Assembly: GCA_004335635.1 (NCBI GenBank)
Contig: QAXH01005408.1
Location: 1-10,818 of the forward strand
DNA from: Chloromonas sp. AAM2
Taxonomy: Eukaryota; Chlorophyta; Chlorophyceae; Chlamydomonadales; Chlamydomonadaceae
Direction of reading: 5' to 3'
Length of the DNA stretch: 10,818 nucleotides
The notes under the pieces were generated by a model, which was not told where the DNA came from, searched no databases, and worked only from the letters and a program-made list of their open reading frames with translations. Both the position numbers and the translations under genes were made by a program. Below are positions 6,304-10,818 of this stretch, piece by piece. Each line of letters starts with the position of its first letter. Within the stretch, counting starts at the first letter, position 1.

Positions 6304-9300
6304 ATGTCATGGGACACGGGCTCGGGGCCCAGCTCAGGTGACCCGTTTGCCACACCACTGCGAGTTGGAGACCATCCGCTCGTCTGGGTGCTGCAAGATG
6401 TGCAGCGCGGCAAGCCTTCGGATGTAAGCGTTGGCTTAGTTCAGTTCAGTTCTTTCGGGGTCGCATGCATGCATCACTTTGTAATCAACTGTCGTGCTCC
6501 CATAATGGTACGCAGTTTTCACAGGCTCGAGAGCCTGCCTCAGTCAAAGAAGTGGTTGAGAACTTCGCTCGCAGCCATGAGAGGCGCATGGCTGGCAAGG
6601 TGGGGCCATGCATGTCATGACCATGCCATGCATCACCTCTGCATGCATACCTGAATGCAACCGGTAAGGCGAGCCAGCCCCAGGATCAGCAAGACGTACA
6701 GAACAGCCATACAACAGAATGCATTCACATGTAGAGAGGGCGTACATGCATCTGGACGATGCTCAGGTTGCTCGGGGACCGTCCATGTCAAGCATGCAAA
6801 TCTTGCCCCTTTAGATGCATGTGAGCACAAGCAACCATGACGCACAAGCAGAGACCATGCAAAGCACGCTGCATTGCCACACACAAATGAAGGTCAGCAT
6901 GGGTCAGCGTACCTCAGTCACATGTCAATGACAACACACCCACATCCACACACACTTGATACACGGTGGCTGGGCAGCAGAGCTGAGACAGTTGTTGATG
7001 TGGCAATTGACTGAGCAGGAGCAGAGCCGAGAAAAAGACCAGTGCGGCGAGAGATTGCCGTGCCGCTGCCTTGCTACCCGCAGAGATCACACTGGCATGA
7101 GCAGGTCCATACTGAGCAGCAGCCCATGAAGCATGAGCAGGTCCATACTGAGCAGCAGCCCATGAAGCATGAGCATGGGCACCAGTTAAGAACAAAGATC
7201 ATGCCCCAAATTAGTCAAGTACATTGTTCAAATCAACTTGTGGCGTTGCTGCCTGCTGTACGTACACTGGCTGTTGTTTCCCCACAGATGGTTGAGCAGC
7301 GTCGCAAGCTGCCACCCATGGTCAATGACCGGGCCCTGTTCACCAAGGCAGCGCCCTTCAACGACAAGGAGGACCCCTTCTACCACTCGCCCTCCAGCAG
7401 GATAGGCAACAACTACAGCCCGGAGGCGACACTGGCTGCAGCTGTGCTGTTTGAGCAGTTCCCACAGGCAAGTTTCGACGCGCACGGGATGAAGTCAACA
7501 GACTCTGGGCCTGCCGACGGGTGCATGGGTCCATGGGTTGCATGGGTCCATGGGTTGCATGGGTCCATGGGTTGCATGGGTCCATGGAGTGCATGGGTCC
7601 ATGGGTTGCATGGATCCATGGATTGCATGGGTGCATGGGGTGCATGCGTCCATGAGGTGCATGGGTACATGGGTTGCATGGATCCATGGAGTGCATGGGG
7701 TCCATGGGTTGCATGGATCCATGGGGTGCATGGGTACATGGGGTGCATGGGTCCATGAGGTGCATGGGGTCCATGTGGTGCATGGGTCTGTGGGGTGCAA
7801 CAAGCAATTCCCGCAGGCGAGTGGCAAGTCGTGTTGCACGGGCTGAGCAACGCATTTGACAGCCAAGCAGCCGGAGGCTGTGACGTGTGCATGGGTGCAT
7901 GGCTGCATGGGTCACGTGTCGGCGGGGCATGTGAGAGGAGCAGGGTAAAGGTGTTGAAGAGGTAGCAGAACAAGGGTGCTTTGTAAATGCCCATCGGGGC
8001 ATGGCTGGTCCATGCATGAGGTTGTTGCAGGATTCAGCCTCCATGTGCTGCCAGTATGGATGGGATAGCTGCTGTGACGATTATGCTAGGCAGTAACTTG
8101 ATGACTCAGGGGCCTGATCTTGTCCTTGGTTGAGCTCGTAAGCTGCATGCACGCAGAGGCCTTATATCATCATGGTGATCGTGTCAGGTGGGATGTAGGG
8201 CTGGCGGCCAAACAGCCACTAGGGCTTAGGCCTGAGAGGGGCTGGGACACGCGCATGGGTCAGCATGCATGCACCATGCGGAGCGTAGCATGTCATGCAC
8301 ATGGCACACTGGCTTACCAGGAAGCGCATGGAGGGCACACCGTGAGCCATGCTGCATGGCACATGGCCGGTCGCCTCCATTGCCTGTATTTATTGCCTCC
8401 ACGCCACATTGCGTGTTTTCACACCTTACCCGTGCAGGACCCCAATGCGCCGCGCGTACGAGGTCGGCTCAGCACTGTGCGCGCGACCATGCATGCAAGC
8501 AGCAAGCCGCTCAGCCCTCGGCCTCTCCTGTCAACCTCTGCTGGTGGCGCGTTAGGTGGGAAACCTGAGTAATAGTGACATGGTAATAGCAACTGTGGCC
8601 ATGCATGCAAGCAGCAAACCGCTCAGCCCTCGACCGCTTCTCTCAACATGCAATGCCCGGGCCTTAAGTGAGCAGCAGGGCAAATGCCTGATTCGAGAGG
8701 TTCTTATTCTAGCGAATGCCTGTGTCCCTACCATCACGGTGCCTAATAATCATTGTGTGAAGTCATGCCTTGTGGTGTTCTTCTTGTGAAGTGAGCAGGT
8801 GATTGGGTATTTGTCAGAGGTGTCCTCAGGTTTGGCTGGTTTTCCAGGAACGAATGAACGGACGGTGCTCCACAAAAAGTGCTGAATATGCCACGCACGG
8901 AAGATGCGCCTTGAACAGGAGAAGATGCACCATGTGTGTGTGTGTGCTCCTGTTGCCTTGTGAAGGTACCTTCGACGACGCACTGGGCCCGGATGCGAGC
9001 AGCGGTTTCATTCCCGCACACAGAAACAGCCCCAGCCCGCCCCGCAGAAACGTTGGGGAAACGGGCAGCGGGAAGCGGGCGTCCCCCGACAGCCCCCTTG
9101 ACCAGGATTTGGAGGGGAAGGCAATCACCGGCCGGGGGGGGGCCAAGGTGGCGCGGGTGGCCGTGGCCCAGGAGGACCCCACCCAGCTGGCGGATGCGAT
9201 ACTCAGGTAGAGCAAGTGATTGTAGAAAGTGCTAGCAGCCCCTAGGGGGAAGCAGATAAGGGACCCCCCTGGCCCTGCCTAAAGGTTACTGCCTAAAGGT

Positions 9301-10305
9301 TACTGCCTGAAGGTTATTCCCTGCCTAGAGGTTAATGCTTAAAGGATATTCCCTTCCCAAAGGTTACTGCCTAATGGTCAATGCCTGCCCAAAGGTTACT
9401 CTGCCTGCCTAAAGGTTACTGCCCAAAGGTTACTGCCTGCCTAAAGGTTACTGCCTGCTTTCCTCCCTCCTTTCCCCTCCTGTTTCCCCGCTACTGCCCG
9501 TACTGTATTCACACCGTCTGTCCTTCCCCCCTCCCCACAGGTATTTCTACTACGTCGAGCAGGGTGTGGACGCGGGCCAGCACGTGGCGCCATTCCGCGA
9601 GGCGTGGGCCGCCAACGCGCTGGCTCTAGTCCCGCCCGAACCCCCGCACGGTGTAAGCGGAGCCTTCTACGACTCGCTGCTGAGGTGTGTGGCCGGTGCT
9701 TCTGTACTGTCCAGCTCTAGCCGGAAGGGGGGCCGAAATCGTGCTGCCAGTATACTCTCTGTGTTGTTGTTGTTTGGTGTGGTGTGGGGAGATTAGACAG
9801 TACAACAGGTGTAAACAGGTGTGCTGGTACCTTGTGGGGGCACAGGCACGCTTCCAGCTCCAGCTGGCTACGTACTGTGTGTGGTGTGTGGTGAGTGGTG
9901 AGTGACCTCCTGTCACGTCACACAAACGCACCCCTATTTGCCCCTCCCCCCATCCCCCTTCCGCTCCCTGACCTGGCCACTACCACCCTTTTCTCCACTA
10001 CTCTCCCACTACTCTCCAACTATGCCGTATAATCTGACTCGCCGTGTTACCTGTTCATGCCTCCCTGATCAATCAGGAGCTCGCTTGAGGAGATGGCAGC
10101 TGAGTACGTCACGAGCCAGAAGAAGGCCATCGTCAACTACGTTTGCAGGTAAGCCAATGACCACAATGTTGTAGGAGCTGCCCGGGGGAAGCTCAGGACC
10201 GGGTAACCTCGAGGATGAGCACACCCAGCTGAACCGAAGCACCATTTGTTATTGACTGTTGTTACCATCACCACTACTGCTTTGATTAGTATCGGCACAA
10301 CTGCT

Positions 10306-10349
<44 letters not shown>

Positions 10350-10510
10350 GTGATGTGATGTGTCCGCAGGAGTGCTGTTGAGCGCGAGCGCTTGGGTCTG
10401 CAGCCGCTGGCGTCGCTCCTGGACCTGGCCAGCCCCCTGGATGAGTCATACCAGGCGGTGGTGCACAGGCAACTGCCGCCCACGTGGCATGCTAACGTGG
10501 AGACGGCCAG
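6304..10510 (+). CDS. axonemal dynein heavy chain, N-terminal tail (eight exons, 3' partial)
   Basis: Exons 6304-6423, 6525-6599, 7288-7467, 8438-8555, 8966-9206, 9541-9684, 10077-10148 and 10370-10510 join in frame: phase 0 for the first three junctions, phase 1 after exon 4, phase 2 after exons 5-8. They encode 363 complete codons; the rest lies beyond the window. The protein starts MSWDTGSGPS, has a basic charged stretch (residues 41-80), then about 120 Ser/Pro/Gly-rich, probably disordered residues. Next comes DAILRYFYYVEQGVDAG..HVAPFREAW..LALVP, then SQKKAIVNYVCR and LPPTWHANVETAR. That R-Y-F-Y-[IV]-E-x-G block with HVAP and KKAIV is characteristic of the tail of single-headed inner-arm dyneins (DNAH1/3/7/12 group). 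These motors drive ciliary bending; the tail docks the motor on the A-tubule. The subtype is not resolved. The start at 6304 is chosen because the frame is closed by TAA at 6295; the motor domain is not in this window. Confidence 0.82.
6600..7287 (+). other. dynein intron 2
   Basis: A 688-base phase-0 intron starting AAG|GTGGGG and ending TTGTTTCCCCACAG. It is rich in GCATGC and CATGCATG motifs near its 5' end and carries a 36-bp duplication. From 7042 the frame is open into exon 3, so a longer exon 3 is formally possible, but the acceptor at 7287 is far stronger than anything upstream. Confidence 0.6.
7096..7175. repeat. 36-bp tandem duplication in dynein intron 2
   Basis: Two identical 36-base units, 7096-7131 and 7132-7167, starting CATGAGCAGGTCCATACTGA, are followed by a partial third (7168-7175). 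Because 36 is a multiple of three, the copies read as a 12-residue repeat in every frame; this does not by itself indicate coding. Confidence 0.9.
7524..7797. repeat. 17-bp minisatellite, 16 units
   Basis: The consensus is CATGGGTCCATGGGTTG. The 16 units total 274 bases, two of them carrying one extra G. Variation is confined to a few positions (GGTCC/GATCC/GGTGC, GGTTG/GAGTG/GGGTG). Because 17 is not a multiple of three, the three frames cycle through the unit and each gives a 17-residue period rich in Met, Gly, Trp, His and Val; none of the common units contains a stop in either strand. Related single units recur at about 7887-7912. Confidence 0.95.
7804..7822 (+). repeat. second copy of the exon-3 end and GC donor
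   Basis: GCAATTCCCGCAGGCGAGT repeats GCAGTTCCCACAGGCAAGT (7455-7473) with three mismatches, 349 bases downstream and immediately after the minisatellite. In the exon frame both encode Gln-Phe-Pro-Gln-Ala-Ser and all three differences are at third positions. Both contain an AG|GC donor and a pyrimidine-CAG acceptor-like sequence. Confidence 0.7.
8556..8965 (+). other. dynein intron 4
   Basis: A 410-base phase-1 intron from TTAG|GTGGGA to CCTTGTGAAG. The join makes Gly from G|GT and leads into TFDDALGPD. It contains the duplicated exon segment described separately. The remainder shows no repeat. Confidence 0.6.
8599..8667 (+). CDS. tandem duplicate of the 3' part of dynein exon 4 (candidate alternative exon)
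   Basis: Bases 8599-8667 match 8487-8555 with a constant offset of 112 and no gap. Both encode MHASSKPLSPRPLLST. Six of these 16 codons differ and all differences are synonymous (AAG/AAA, CGG/CGA, CCT/CCG, CTC/CTT, CTG/CTC, ACC/ACA). The following six residues diverge (SAGGAL versus CNARAL). The copy keeps a donor at the homologous position, TTAA|GTGAGC, in the same phase, and it is closer to consensus than that of exon 4 (TTAG|GTGGGA). Upstream it may start at 8556 after TTAG (phase 0, compatible with exon 3) or at 8590 after TAATAG (phase 1, compatible with exon 4). Neither acceptor has a strong pyrimidine tract, so usage is uncertain. Confidence 0.5.
   Translation, partial: PCMQAANRSALDRFSQHAMPGP
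9207..9540 (+). other. dynein intron 5
   Basis: A 334-base phase-2 intron from CTCAG|GTAGAG to a long pyrimidine tract ending CCCCTCCCCACAG. The join AG|G gives Arg directly before YFYYVEQG, the most diagnostic part of the protein, so this junction is well supported. Confidence 0.75.
9277..9455. repeat. degenerate CCTAAAGGTTACTG minisatellite
   Basis: About 11 imperfect units of 13-20 bases share the core AAAGGTTACTGCC. It fills the middle of intron 5. Each unit contains AGGTTA, which resembles a weak 5' splice site. Confidence 0.85.
10308..10349. repeat. (CAT)14 microsatellite
   Basis: Fourteen perfect CAT triplets end only 20 bases before the acceptor of exon 8 (TGTCCGCAG). It generates the poly-Met and poly-Asp open frames seen on the minus strand, which are not genes. 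Confidence 0.97.
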
Positions 10511-10818
10511 GTGAGAGGGGGTGGGGGAGTGGCGAGGGCGGGTGGATTTACAGGCAGGGGAGTGTAGGGAAAGGAGGGGCGGAGGGGGGGTAGCGGTTGA
10601 AGGGCGTGGAGAGCGGTTGCAGGTTGGAAAGATATCGGTGGATGGGGCTAACGAGTTGAAGGGATGACGGTCGGAGGGCTCATTGGCTTGCCGGGAGGGG
10701 AAAACAGCAGGGACTTGTGACAATGTCAGAAATCCCCTCCTGCTGTGTTCAGGATTCCCCTCCTGCCGTGTTCAGGATTCCCCTCCTGCCGTGTTCAGGA
10801 TTCCCCTCCTGCCGTGTT
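10511..10818 (+). other. dynein intron 8 (partial)
   Basis: It starts CCAG|GTGAGA after exon 8 and runs off the window. The first 100 bases are very G-rich on this strand. The last 90 bases are a 23-bp repeat. No further coding exon is visible, so the next exon lies beyond 10818. Confidence 0.55.
10733..10818. repeat. 23-bp tandem repeat carrying acceptor-like sites
   Basis: Units of ATTCCCCTCCTGCCGTGTTCAGG repeat to the window end; the first is slightly different (AATCCCC, TGCTG). Each complete unit contains a pyrimidine-rich stretch and TTCAG|G, so each is by itself a plausible 3' splice site. Confidence 0.9.

Larger units (their letters stand above)
7468..8437 (+). other. dynein intron 3, GC-AG type
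   Basis: Exon 3 ends TTCCCACAG and is followed by GCAAGT, which matches the consensus of the rare GC 5' splice site (AG|GCAAGT). No GT donor in this frame is as good near this point, and exon 4 begins after CCTTACCCGTGCAG at 8437 in the same phase. The 970-base intron includes the 17-bp minisatellite and a second copy of the exon end. If the GC donor is not used, the frame runs into the minisatellite and stops at 7756-7758. Confidence 0.6.

Noticed and set aside
4316..6423. Direct splice from exon 4316-4557 to the dynein exon at 6304
   Set aside because: The first leaves two bases; the available acceptors (6278, 6281, 6299, 6304) do not supply the single base needed, and TAA at 6295 closes the frame upstream.
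7524..7797. CRISPR-like array
   Set aside because: The units are contiguous 17-mers without spacers, in a eukaryotic intron.
7358..8044. Long minus-strand open frames (228, 193 and 137 codons) rich in His, Pro, Thr and Met
   Set aside because: They are created by the stop-free 17-bp minisatellite, occur in several frames at once, and overlap a dynein exon on the other strand.
9055..9090. Walker A-like GETGSGKR in dynein exon 5
   Set aside because: It lacks the final Ser/Thr, lies in a disordered Pro/Ser/Gly-rich stretch of the tail, and is not where dynein AAA modules occur.
9134..9142. Run of nine G in exon 5 as a possible frameshift
   Set aside because: The frame before the run continues without a break into DAILRYFYYVEQ, so the length as given is consistent with a functional frame.
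9277..9455. Telomere-like repeat (CCTAAA)
   Set aside because: The units are 13-20 bases with the core AAAGGTTACTG, not CCCTAAA, and they lie inside an intron.
10137..10449. Minus-strand open frames with poly-Met or poly-Asp
   Set aside because: They are the (CAT)14 microsatellite read in different frames, antisense to dynein exons 7 and 8.

Overview
This is nuclear DNA of an intron-rich eukaryote, most likely a green alga of the Chlamydomonadales type. The evidence is a gene for a ciliary motor, short coding exons (72-241 bases) bounded by GT/AG or GC/AG, polypyrimidine-CAG acceptors, intron minisatellites, G/C-rich third positions in the exons, and TGTAA motifs (the chlorophyte poly(A) signal) downstream of the first gene. 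The species cannot be told from the sequence. All exon structures were joined by hand from splice consensus, reading frame and phase; there is no transcript support.

Layout. (1) Bases 1-874, plus strand: the 3' end of an unrecognised gene. An internal exon (323-544) and a terminal exon (804-874) join in phase; 1-88 may be a further exon. (2) 875-1868: about 1 kb between convergent genes, with no recognisable gene. (3) 1869-4154, minus strand: a complete two-exon gene for a SET-domain methyltransferase of the Rubisco-LSMT/SETD class. (4) 4155-4315: a short divergent spacer, followed by an orphan spliced-looking open exon (4316-4557). (5) 4741-5403: a MITE-like transposon relic with imperfect terminal inverted repeats, an extra internal end and a decayed open frame. 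(6) 5404-6303: non-coding, with a TATA-like box at 6033. (7) 6304 to the window end, plus strand: the first eight exons (363 complete codons) of an axonemal dynein heavy chain. The family is fixed by the tail segment in exons 6-8.

The dynein introns hold most of the unusual material. Intron 3 appears to start at a GC donor. It carries a 17-bp minisatellite of 16 units, and then a second copy of the exon-3 end and donor. Intron 4 contains a tandem copy of the 3' part of exon 4: six codons differ across a 16-codon core and all six changes are synonymous, and the splice donor and its phase are kept. Intron 8 ends the window in a 23-bp repeat in which every unit looks like a 3' splice site. The duplicated exon 4 is the best candidate for something undescribed, possibly an alternative exon in a ciliary motor tail.

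The genes do not form an operon or an obvious pathway. The SET gene and the plus-strand material at 4316 are arranged head to head, and the first gene converges on the SET gene.
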